Notes under the pieces: generated by a model | Database searches by the model: none | What the model saw: the letters and a program-made list of their open reading frames with translations, nothing else | What the model was told of the DNA's origin: nothing | Program-made: the position numbers and the translations under genes | Shown here: piece after piece, positions 27,799 to 34,880 of the stretch | Layout: the number at the start of each line of letters is the position of its first letter | Numbering within the stretch: the stretch's first letter is position 1 | Assembly: GCA_001873365.1 (NCBI GenBank) | Contig: MNYZ01000006.1 | Span: forward strand, 1-60,558 | Length of the DNA: 60,558 nt | Direction: 5' to 3' | DNA from: Oscillatoriales cyanobacterium CG2_30_40_61 | GTDB taxonomy: Bacteria > Cyanobacteriota > Cyanobacteriia > Cyanobacteriales > Microcoleaceae

Positions 27799-28257
27799 TC
27801 AGTCTAGCCTCCCGAATTTTTCTTCTCGCTCCCTTGCTTCCTGTTCCTTCCTTTTTTTTTCTTCTGCTTTCTCAATTGGTTCTAGTTTTAACCTTAAAGA
27901 CTCTATATGATTGAGCCAAGAACCTATGCGAAAGCAAGAGATACTACGCTGGGAATGATTTATCCCATAAAAGTATACTGAAAAAACATTGGTGCCAAGA
28001 GATCCTAGATTGATGCTGACATCAGCTCCTGTCCTTCCATTATTATGGAGTCTCACATAATGCTTAATCTCAACAGTGTCATCCTTGTAATTCCACCTAT
28101 ATATTCTTCCGTTATCATCCTCTTCTTCTTCTTCTTTACCAAAACGTCTAGCAAAACTGCGACTGATATTATAAACTTCATACAATAGCGATACTTGCCA
28201 TCCAACTTTTTCATCAAATGTTTCAATTTGTTGCCAGTCGTATTTATTTATTGACAT
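27799..28257 (-). CDS. Hypothetical protein with charged ends
   Basis: I do not recognise this 152-residue protein. It begins MSINKYDWQQIETFDEKVGW, has an acidic cluster KEEEEEDDNG near residue 41, a probable beta-rich middle (about 60-115), and ends in a highly charged probable coiled coil (about 120-152, EKAEEKKRKEQEAREREEKF). It has no signal peptide or membrane helix. It lies in the accessory stretch between a toxin-antitoxin pair and a repeat element. The clean frame and plausible composition support it as a gene. Confidence 0.6.
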   Translation of the reverse strand: MSINKYDWQQIETFDEKVGWQVSLLYEVYNISRSFARRFGKEEEEEDDNGRIYRWNYKDDTVEIKHYVRLHNNGRTGADVSINLGSLGTNVFSVYFYGINHSQRSISCFRIGSWLNHIESLRLKLEPIEKAEEKKRKEQEAREREEKFGRLD

Positions 28258-28276
28258 TGTAATATTTTGAGATTTC

Positions 28277-28507
28277 TTATGTATTTTGTACGTGAATAGT
28301 TAGGAATAAACATCGCTGTTCAAAATTATATTTACTCCTAAAACTATAGAAATCTATTTCATCTTTCTCAATAATTTGATTAATTCCGAGAATTTGTTGT
28401 AATTTTCTCAAATTAGGGATCATGTTTTGTCGCCAGTCAGGGAATAAACGATCTTTATTACGCATGAGGCTCCAGAAACCGGTTTTTTTAGAGCATCTGT
28501 TGGTCAA
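28277..28507 (-). CDS. Short hypothetical protein or gene remnant
   Basis: The 76-residue frame starts inside the ~66-bp repeat at 28472-28541, so its first 12 or so residues are repeat-encoded. A start at the internal ATG (MRNKDRLFPDWRQNMIPNLR, about 28462) would give 61 residues. It lies 19 bp before the gene at 28257. I do not recognise it. It may be the leftover C-terminus of a gene cut by the repeat. Confidence 0.35.
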   Translation of the reverse strand: MTNRCSKKTGFWSLMRNKDRLFPDWRQNMIPNLRKLQQILGINQIIEKDEIDFYSFRSKYNFEQRCLFLTIHVQNT

Positions 28508-28541
28508 AACGAAGTATTTTGGTAAAAAAACCCGGTTTCTT
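28472..28541. repeat. ~66-bp double-palindrome element, copy 3 (diverged)
   Basis: Arms AGAAACCGGTTTTTT and AACCCGGTTTCTT bound a core with TTTGGT/ACCAAA-like symmetry. The outer arms match those of the copies at 19762 and 41850, while the core differs. Confidence 0.65.
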
Positions 28542-28571
28542 TAATTGGGTGCGTAAGTCCTGAATATCAGA

Positions 28572-29372
28572 CTATTTCAAATTCAGAAAATTATTTAAAG
28601 CCGTGACTAATTTTGGCGGCCACCGTCTAACATTTTTCACCCAATCAATATTTTTATATCGAGCATCGAGTCCTACTACAGCCACCCAATTACTTTCCGC
28701 TTCTCCGGGTTTACCCATATCCCATAAACAGGCGGTTAAGGCGGCTCGCATATCGGCAAAATTGGGATATTTACGCACTAGATTTTTCATGGTTTTTAGG
28801 GCTATTTCAGTTTCTCCTAATTGATATAATGTTAAGGCATAATTCCCCCGAGCAAAGGAATAGTTTTTATCTAAATCACTAGCCGTTTGATAGTCTAAAA
28901 GGGCGGCTGACCATTTTTCTAATCCCGCTTCCGCATTTCCCCGATTATTATAAGCAATAGCATCATTGGGGTTAATTGCTAATACTTTATTATAGTCGGC
29001 GATCGCTTTTTCCCACTCTCCTAAACCTTCATAGGCTACCCCTCGGTTTAAATAGGAATCAGGAAAACTTGGAGCTAATTCTATGGATTGATTATAGTCA
29101 GAAATCGCCTGACTTAGTTTATTTTGACTCACCCTAACATTACCTCGGTTACTCCACATCGCCGGATTTTCGGGATATTGGTCAATAATTTGACTCCAGT
29201 AGATTTCTGCTTGGGGAAACTGACCCTTTTGAGTGGCGGTAAATGCTTGTTCAAGCAGAGTATCCAAAGGGGAAGATAGGGATTGATTTTCCGCCAATAG
29301 GGGGGCTGTATTTCCCCAGGTGAAAATCAGAATACTGAACAATAGGGTTAGATTTTGGAGGAACCAACGCAT
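28572..29372 (-). CDS. Exported TPR protein
   Basis: The 266-residue protein has an N-terminal signal peptide (about 1-27, hydrophobic LTLLFSILIFTWG, likely cleavage after LLAEN or similar) and four to five TPR units from about residue 40 to 215 (for example SYLNRGVAYEGLGEWEKAIADY trimmed to the usual 34-residue period). It should act in the periplasm or thylakoid lumen as a protein-binding scaffold. The partner is unknown. The C-terminus WVKNVRRWPPKLVTALNNFL is conserved-looking. It lies downstream of kaiC on the same strand, with about 370 bp of repeats between. Confidence 0.82.
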   Translation of the reverse strand: MRWFLQNLTLLFSILIFTWGNTAPLLAENQSLSSPLDTLLEQAFTATQKGQFPQAEIYWSQIIDQYPENPAMWSNRGNVRVSQNKLSQAISDYNQSIELAPSFPDSYLNRGVAYEGLGEWEKAIADYNKVLAINPNDAIAYNNRGNAEAGLEKWSAALLDYQTASDLDKNYSFARGNYALTLYQLGETEIALKTMKNLVRKYPNFADMRAALTACLWDMGKPGEAESNWVAVVGLDARYKNIDWVKNVRRWPPKLVTALNNFLNLK

Positions 29373-29743
29373 TTTAGGGATTCACTTAAATAAGTTAGAT
29401 CAATCAGAATTATGAATTACGAATTACGAATTACGAATGGGGATAATATAGCAGTCGCAAAGCTGGGGGGAGCACTGGGAGGCAGGGGAGGTAAGCTATT
29501 GCCTATTGCCTATTTCCTGTTCCGGCGTTCCGGTGTTCCCTTAAGTTGTATTACAACCTATTTGGAATCGCTATATAGCAAGTCTAAATGAATTGTACAC
29601 TCATAATGATCGGGGTTATTAACCCTAAAAAATACCTACATTTGTCCTGTAGGGGCGAGGCGCGCCTCGCCCCTACGATTATTTGGATTTATAGCTATTT
29701 GTACAACTGATTTAGACTTGCTATAGTTTAAATCCTCAACAAC
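29373..29743. other. Repeat cluster between kaiC and the TPR gene
   Basis: No gene is seen. From left: a GAATTAC/ACGAATT tandem (about 29412-29436), a TATAGCAGTCGC end (29447), CCTATTGCC-type short repeats (about 29503-29540), a second TATAGC-type end in reverse (GGAATCGCTATA, about 29565-29576), then the complete miniature element at 29574-29725. Confidence 0.75.
29574..29725. mobile_element. 152-bp miniature inverted-repeat element 3' of kaiC
   Basis: Terminal inverted repeats of 25 bp (29574-29598 and 29701-29725) match at 23 positions and begin TATAGCAAGTCTAAAT. The centre carries a perfect 28-bp palindrome (29649-29676). There is no coding capacity. The ends resemble the end of the IS630 element at the left edge (TATAGCAATCCTAAATGA), so this may be mobilised by that transposase type. 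It ends 18 bp after the kaiC stop. Confidence 0.8.
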
Positions 29744-31306
29744 TTATTCATCCGAATCAATTTTACCTTGAACTCCTTGAATAATCCGAGATAATTCGCT
29801 CTTTTCATTAACAACAATACGGCTGGGAGAACCACTAATAATCCGTTCATAATCTCGGAAAGAATCCGTAATTACCGGGCCATGATCACTAATAATATAT
29901 TCCCTAATACCTTTATCGTGCCAGGAACCTCGCATTTTGAACACATTCAATGCCCGGCACATTTCCCCGCGAATTTCCACATATTGCAGCATCAAAATCG
30001 TATCAGTAATCGTGGAAATATGGGAATCGGTAATCGAATTAGACCCCATAAATTGATCCGTCGTATTAGTGAAAAATCCTGTAATTTCCTCCTGTTTGGC
30101 ATAACCCGTCACCCCAATCACAAATTGACGAAAGGCGTTATTACTCACCCCTCGGGCTAAGGCCGATAAGGAATCAATCGCAATTCGATCCGGTTTAAAC
30201 TCGGAAATCTCCGATTTAATAATTTGCAAATGATCTTCTAATCCAGTAGATTCAGGATAACTACATAAAATTTTCAGTAACCCTTTGCTTTCCATTTCTT
30301 CAAAATCAATTCCCCAGGAACTCGCATTTCTAAATAATTGAGATCGGGATTCTTCATAGGCAAATAACAGCGATCGTTGACCATTTCTACAGGCATTTTC
30401 CAGAAAAATACTAACTAATAAAGTTTTACCAGTTCCCGTCGCTCCGGTCGCCAGAATAATTGAATCCTTGAAGAACCCACCCCCACACATTTTATCGAGG
30501 GTTGTATTTCCCGAAGAAACCCGAACATTAGAGGAGCGTTGGGTAAGTCGCATCGCCCCCAGGGGAAAAATACTAATTCCATCATTAGTAATCGTAAATG
30601 GATATTCCCCTTTCATGTGGGTAGTTCCCCGCAATTTCAGGATTTCCGCCGTGCGCCGACGCCGTTCTCCTTCTAAAACATTTCTCAAAATTACGACATT
30701 ATCGGAGACAAATTCCTCCACCCCAAACCGAGCCACCGGGCCATATTCAGCCTCTCGTTCCGTAGTCATAATTGTAGTGGCTCCCACCTGTTTGAGTCGG
30801 GCTACCAGGCGAAAAATTTCCCGTCTCACCACTCCCGCACCATCATATTGTTGGAAGACAGCCGTTACTGAATCAATTGATACTCGTCTAGCTTTATATT
30901 TACGAATAGCATATTGAATTCGTTCAATTAATGCAGATAGATCAAAATTTCCGACAATATCTTGTCCCTCTGGGTCGGGAGAAGCATCTAAGATAAATAG
31001 TTTCCCTTCATCAATAAATTTTTGCAGATCCCATCCAAAACTAGAGGCGTTTTTAATAATATCTGTAGGTGATTCTTCAAAGGTAATAAAAATCCCTGGT
31101 TCATCAAAATAAATAATCCCGTTGTAGAGAAAATGAATAGCAAATAGGGTTTTCCCTGTACCAGAAGTTCCGCTCACTAGAGTAGCTCTAGCAATCGGCA
31201 TTCCCCCATGACTAATATCATCGAACCCTTCTATCATGGTGCGAATTTTTTGCACCCCAGTTAGTTTGCGTTCATTGCCTTTGGTGTCCTGAGAACTTTC
31301 AGTCAT
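29744..31306 (-). CDS. kaiC: Circadian clock ATPase/autokinase KaiC
   Basis: KaiC is the hexameric core of the cyanobacterial clock. Both RecA-like domains are intact: CI Walker A GTSGTGKT (46-53) with catalytic Glu pair TFEESPTDI, and CII GATGTGKT (near 290) with YEESRSQL. I choose ATG 31306 because it makes the phosphorylation sites in DSHISTITDT exactly S431 and T432 as in Synechococcus; an in-frame ATG at 31345 would add 13 residues. The C-terminal tail that KaiA grips (SPSRIVVNEKSELSRIIQG) is present. Length is 520 residues. It follows kaiB after 162 bp that contain hairpins. Confidence 0.98.
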   Translation of the reverse strand: MTESSQDTKGNERKLTGVQKIRTMIEGFDDISHGGMPIARATLVSGTSGTGKTLFAIHFLYNGIIYFDEPGIFITFEESPTDIIKNASSFGWDLQKFIDEGKLFILDASPDPEGQDIVGNFDLSALIERIQYAIRKYKARRVSIDSVTAVFQQYDGAGVVRREIFRLVARLKQVGATTIMTTEREAEYGPVARFGVEEFVSDNVVILRNVLEGERRRRTAEILKLRGTTHMKGEYPFTITNDGISIFPLGAMRLTQRSSNVRVSSGNTTLDKMCGGGFFKDSIILATGATGTGKTLLVSIFLENACRNGQRSLLFAYEESRSQLFRNASSWGIDFEEMESKGLLKILCSYPESTGLEDHLQIIKSEISEFKPDRIAIDSLSALARGVSNNAFRQFVIGVTGYAKQEEITGFFTNTTDQFMGSNSITDSHISTITDTILMLQYVEIRGEMCRALNVFKMRGSWHDKGIREYIISDHGPVITDSFRDYERIISGSPSRIVVNEKSELSRIIQGVQGKIDSDE

Positions 31307-31394
31307 AAATTTTAATTTTAAAAGACGTAGCAGGCGATCAATCAACCCGCGATACTATTGCTACATTTACCATAAAACTAGCAACATTGACACT

Positions 31395-31424
31395 CCCCCG
31401 CCTAGCTAACCTACTGGACGGGGG
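31395..31424. repeat. CCCCCG/CGGGGG hairpin between kaiB and kaiC
   Basis: A 6-bp GC stem encloses an 18-bp loop, preceded by TGACACT. The flanking TGACACTCCCCCGCC looks like an end of IS200/IS605-type elements, so this may be a relic end. In the kaiB-kaiC transcript it would form a strong hairpin without a T-run. Confidence 0.6.
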
Positions 31425-31455
31425 ATGGGTGAATATTTATTCTCTAGTGCGGAGC

Positions 31456-31472
31456 TTGAGAACCCTTCTCAA
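31456..31472 (-). promoter_or_regulatory. Hairpin overlapping the kaiB stop codon
   Basis: TTGAGAA and TTCTCAA (7-bp perfect stem, 3-base loop) include the kaiB TGA at 31469-31471. It could affect read-through or mRNA stability between kaiB and kaiC. Confidence 0.5.
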
Positions 31473-31771
31473 TCGTCCATCAGTTCTTCGTAAAGAAGAT
31501 CAAGCCCAATTAAGACTTTTTCGCGATCAGACAAATCCCCAATGATTTTTCGCACCGGAGGGGGTAAAATTTTGGACAGGGTAGGGGTCGCCAAAATTTT
31601 GTCTTCCTCAGCCAGTTGAGGATTTTTAAGCACATCAATCACTTTTAAGGCATAAACCCCTTGAAATTCCTGTTCTAAGATATCTTTCAAGGTTTTTAAA
31701 GCCCGGACTGAGTTAGGCGTATTTCCAGCAACATAGAGCTTGAGAACATAGGTTTTTTGGAGAGGACTCAT
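31469..31771 (-). CDS. kaiB: Circadian clock protein KaiB
   Basis: KaiB switches fold from a tetrameric ground state to a thioredoxin-like state and binds phosphorylated KaiC CI, trapping KaiA and starting dephosphorylation. The 100-residue protein is close to the usual size (about 100-108). Family segments are [41 protein letters not shown], and [23 protein letters not shown]. It begins 31 bp after the stop of map, closer than to kaiC, and no kaiA lies in front of it. Confidence 0.97.
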   Translation of the reverse strand: MSPLQKTYVLKLYVAGNTPNSVRALKTLKDILEQEFQGVYALKVIDVLKNPQLAEEDKILATPTLSKILPPPVRKIIGDLSDREKVLIGLDLLYEELMDD

Positions 31772-31802
31772 AGATTTTTGGGGTTAATAAAGTAACATCC
31801 AC

Positions 31803-32567
31803 TTAGTCGGCGACGGTGAGAATCTCTACACCGGTTTCTGTGACGACAACGGTATGTTCAAATTGGGCGGAGAGTTTTTGATCCTTGGTGATAGCCGTCC
31901 AACCATCGTCCAAAACTTTCGCTTCCCAAGTCCCTTCATTAATCATGGGTTCGATAGTAAAGACCATCCCCGGACGTAGACGTTTTCCTTTTCCCCGTTT
32001 TCCATAGTGGGGAATTTGGGGGGCGGTATGAAACACCGTATTCACCCCATGACCGACAAAATCCCGAACCACGGAAAAGCCCTGAGCTTCGGCATATTCT
32101 TGAATAGCCGCCCCAATATCCCCCACCCGTCCATCGGGTTTAACCGCCTCAATTCCTCGCCTTAAACATTCTTCTGTGACTTCGACTAATTTTTTAGCTA
32201 CGGCCGAAGGCGTCCCGACAAAAAAGGTGCGGGAGACATCACCATAATAGCCGTCTAGGATGGGGGTAACATCGACATTGATAATATCCCCGTCTTTGAG
32301 AATCTGTTTGGCGTTGGGGATACCATGACAGATCACCTCATTCACGCTGGTACAGATTGATTTGGGGAATCCGTGATAACCTAATGGGGCACTACGAGCA
32401 CCATGTTCCTGTGTCCAGCGTTCGGCTTCATCGTTGAGTTCTAGGGTGCTCACCCCGGGTTGAATCATCGGTTCGAGATGATTTAGCAGTTGCACCGCCA
32501 GACGTCCTGCTTGACGCATTTTTTCAATTTCTCGGCGGGATAAAAGAACAATTGTTTCACTGCCCAT
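31803..32567 (-). CDS. map: Type I methionine aminopeptidase
   Basis: Map removes the initiator Met from nascent proteins, using two divalent metal ions. The 254-residue protein has the pita-bread fold motifs: CHGIPN with His, the metal Asp residues in GDIINVDVTPILDGYYGDVSR (split here as GDIINVDV and GYYGDVSRTF), RDFVGHGVNTVFH, FTIEPMINEG and QFEHTVVVTE. Cyanobacteria usually have several map genes. Its position 31 bp before kaiB suggests a map-kaiB-kaiC transcript. Start ATG 32567 lacks competing candidates of note. Confidence 0.95.
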   Translation of the reverse strand: MGSETIVLLSRREIEKMRQAGRLAVQLLNHLEPMIQPGVSTLELNDEAERWTQEHGARSAPLGYHGFPKSICTSVNEVICHGIPNAKQILKDGDIINVDVTPILDGYYGDVSRTFFVGTPSAVAKKLVEVTEECLRRGIEAVKPDGRVGDIGAAIQEYAEAQGFSVVRDFVGHGVNTVFHTAPQIPHYGKRGKGKRLRPGMVFTIEPMINEGTWEAKVLDDGWTAITKDQKLSAQFEHTVVVTETGVEILTVAD

Positions 32568-32644
32568 GGGTTTGTTAAAAATCTGAATATATCTTGGAAG
32601 TTATTAGCATTTCTACCAAGGTATCATAAGAATAACCACAAATA

Positions 32645-33061
32645 CTAATCAACATGGAAATAATAAATAATTTCACCGTTTAATTTTTGTTGGGATTTTC
32701 CATTTAACTCCTGGGCTTTTTTATCTAAAAATAATTTGGCTTCGAGTCGGGATAAATGGGTATATTGAGCTAATTTATAGACACTAATTTCTCCCCCTTG
32801 AACCTTAACTAAATGCCAAAAGATAGAACTAATCCGTCGAGAACGAGCTTGATTTTTTTGACGGCGTTCTTGAACCCAATCCCAGGCGACCCATGCCCCA
32901 ATTCCCAGGGAAGGCAAACCGAGGATTAATCCCCCCAAAATAATACTCAGTCTCCCATCAGTTGTTGAATTAGGATTAATTAATTCGGTAGCGATCGCTA
33001 ATAAACAACCCATTCCCACCGGAACTAATAAACTCGCCGTGATGATCTTCAAGAACTGCAT
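32645..33061 (-). CDS. Two-helix membrane protein with C-terminal winged-helix-like part
   Basis: The 138-residue protein has two membrane helices (about 5-27 and 38-62), a basic linker (ERRQKNQARSRRISS) and a C-terminal domain (about 80-138) with SVYKLAQYTHLSRLEAKLFL, which looks like a small winged helix of the kind used for recruiting or DNA contact. I do not know a function. It looks conserved and real. It lies between map and chlM on the same strand, with gaps of about 80-90 bp. Confidence 0.65.
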   Translation of the reverse strand: MQFLKIITASLLVPVGMGCLLAIATELINPNSTTDGRLSIILGGLILGLPSLGIGAWVAWDWVQERRQKNQARSRRISSIFWHLVKVQGGEISVYKLAQYTHLSRLEAKLFLDKKAQELNGKSQQKLNGEIIYYFHVD

Positions 33062-33153
33062 TGTTTTTCCTCCCCACCGAGAGAATGCGCAACAGAATCA
33101 AAGCCCTATTACACCGGAGAGATGCAACATTAAGCACCCCCGGTTTGTGTCTC

Positions 33154-33846
33154 CTAATCCGTATTGCGTATTGCTTCAATTAACCGGGAATAGTAGAAGC
33201 TAGTACCGATCAGGGTTTGTCGTTGAATCGAAAAACCCTGATCACTAAAAATTTTAACAATATCTGCTTCTTTATGTTGGTAAGCGCGAGTGGTTTTACT
33301 CGGACCGGGAAATAATTCCCCAACTTTTTTGAGTATAGTTAATGCTAAGGTTTTAGGCGCAAAACTCAAAATTACCCGGGACTCGGCTAAAGAACAAAGA
33401 TGAGAAATCATCTCAGGAATTTGAGCTTGGGGATAATGAATCAAAACATCCAAACAAATCACCGTATGATAGCGACCCTGTAGGGTTTCCAAATCCTGGG
33501 CGCTAAAGCTGAGTTTCTGGATCAGGCTCAGGCGGTCTTTTGCCCGATCATAAGCTTCAGCGACCATTTTTTCAGAAATATCGCTCCCGTAGACGAGGGC
33601 TCCGGCTTCTGCTAAGGGAATACTCAAACTACCTACACCACATCCCGCGTCACAGATACTTAAACCCGGTAGGTTACCATCGGCTTTTAACCACTCTAAG
33701 ACTTGATCAACGGTTTGTTGATGTCCTTGACGGATATCAAGTTGCACCTTATTCACTTGACCGTCACCGTAGATGCGTCTCCACCGCTCAAATCCTGTGC
33801 TATTAAAATAATCCCGAACTACGGTTTTCTCGTCTGCTACACTCAT
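33154..33846 (-). CDS. chlM: Magnesium protoporphyrin IX methyltransferase
   Basis: ChlM transfers a methyl group from S-adenosylmethionine to Mg-protoporphyrin IX, giving the monomethyl ester in chlorophyll synthesis. Motifs seen: VVRDYFNSTGFERWRRIYGD at the N-terminus, SAM loop ICDAGCGVGSLSIPLA, YGSDISEKMV and LDVLIHYPQ. I take ATG 33846 (MSVADEKTVVRDYF), which gives 230 residues, the family length; the frame extends to 33891 but without family similarity. It lies 65 bp upstream of nothing on its own strand except the DUF4330 gene, which precedes it from 34430 to 33912. Confidence 0.95.
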   Translation of the reverse strand: MSVADEKTVVRDYFNSTGFERWRRIYGDGQVNKVQLDIRQGHQQTVDQVLEWLKADGNLPGLSICDAGCGVGSLSIPLAEAGALVYGSDISEKMVAEAYDRAKDRLSLIQKLSFSAQDLETLQGRYHTVICLDVLIHYPQAQIPEMISHLCSLAESRVILSFAPKTLALTILKKVGELFPGPSKTTRAYQHKEADIVKIFSDQGFSIQRQTLIGTSFYYSRLIEAIRNTD

Positions 33847-33911
33847 GGTTTGTTTGCAATTAATTCCATCCAAACCTTGATTGTAAAGCATATACGAGAA
33901 TAGAGGCAGTA

Positions 33912-34430
33912 TTATTTCACCCTAACTTCGATGACTGTACCGTTGAAGTTGTAGTTTTTGCCGTCGAGTTCAACGGTAGTACCCACTTTAATTTTAATAT
34001 TGCCTAAAACCGGGCCGGTTTCGGTGATTTGACCTTTTCCTTCTAGGGTTAAAAGCAAATTATTATTAAATAGATTATCAGCAGTGGGGTCGGGAATGGC
34101 TTTTAATGTGCCATCGGGTTGAGTCACAGGGATAATTCTGGGTAAAAAATTGACTTGATTTAGAGTAACTTGACCATAGGGTTGATTGCGAATAATTAAG
34201 TTAGTTTTTTCTCCGGGTTTAAATAATTCTTTAGCGTTACGGCTTTTGAGTCCCACCACCAGAACATCTATAGTCACCGGACGGGTGGTAACGCCGACTT
34301 GAGCCACTGAACCTGATGTGCCTGGATAGAAGAAAATCCCAAATAGCACGAGTAAAATCACTAAAGCCGCACCAAAATCGAGAATACTAATCCTACTAAA
34401 CAGACGACCTTGAGAATCTAAAATTTTCAT
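33912..34430 (-). CDS. DUF4330-type membrane-anchored protein
   Basis: The 172-residue protein begins MKILDSQGRLFSRISILDFG, then a single membrane helix (about 19-38, ALVILLVLFGIFFYPG), then a beta-rich outer domain. These features match a cyanobacterial/firmicute family I know as DUF4330. The outer domain holds FKPGEKTNLIIRNQPYG and GTTVELDGKNYNFNG. Function is unknown. It ends 65 bp before the chlM start on the same strand, so the two may be co-transcribed. Confidence 0.8.
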   Translation of the reverse strand: MKILDSQGRLFSRISILDFGAALVILLVLFGIFFYPGTSGSVAQVGVTTRPVTIDVLVVGLKSRNAKELFKPGEKTNLIIRNQPYGQVTLNQVNFLPRIIPVTQPDGTLKAIPDPTADNLFNNNLLLTLEGKGQITETGPVLGNIKIKVGTTVELDGKNYNFNGTVIEVRVK

Positions 34431-34574
34431 AGAATAAATACACAGTAAGTTTTACGCAGGATTTAACGTTGTCGATGGACAAAAATCTGTATTAGAGGGA
34501 AAAACCCAAGGAAACAGCGACAAAGAGAATAACGTAGGATCGATGACCCTAAAAAATTTTAAATCTAAAGGCGA

Positions 34575-34751
34575 TCAGAAGCCAAAATAGAAGTAAAGAT
34601 TATTGTTCGATCCCCAAAGATAACATTGATCGGGATTTTGTCTTTGGCAAACCCAAGAGTGCGCCCAACCTAAACCGCCAAAATTGCCTTCAAGGTTGCC
34701 AGAGTCAGAGTAAACGGCAAAATTAGGTAAGACATCCACTAAAAATACCAA
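34575..34751 (-). CDS. Possible small protein or remnant, 58 residues
   Basis: The minus-strand frame from TTG 34751 to TGA 34575 reads like a real protein end, with GNLEGNFGGLGWAHSWVCQR and a Tyr/Phe-rich tail ending LYFYFGF. It has no ATG and no good ribosome site; the frame is open a little further upstream to a TAA near 34790. It could be the C-terminal leftover of a lost gene. I do not recognise the family. Confidence 0.3.
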   Translation of the reverse strand: MVFLVDVLPNFAVYSDSGNLEGNFGGLGWAHSWVCQRQNPDQCYLWGSNNNLYFYFGF

Positions 34752-34880
34752 TATGCTGGTAACAGGAGAGGGTCTTACCCCCCAGGTACTTTAACCCTTT
34801 TGTCTGATCATTTCACCAGTTTCCCCAAAACCTAGTCCCAAGTAGGATTCCACTCAGTACCCATCCCAAATCAGCCTTCT

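Noticed and set aside
31346-31468. A short kaiA hidden near kaiB and kaiC
   Set aside because: The gap is too short and has no open frame; no KaiA-like sequence is found elsewhere in the window.
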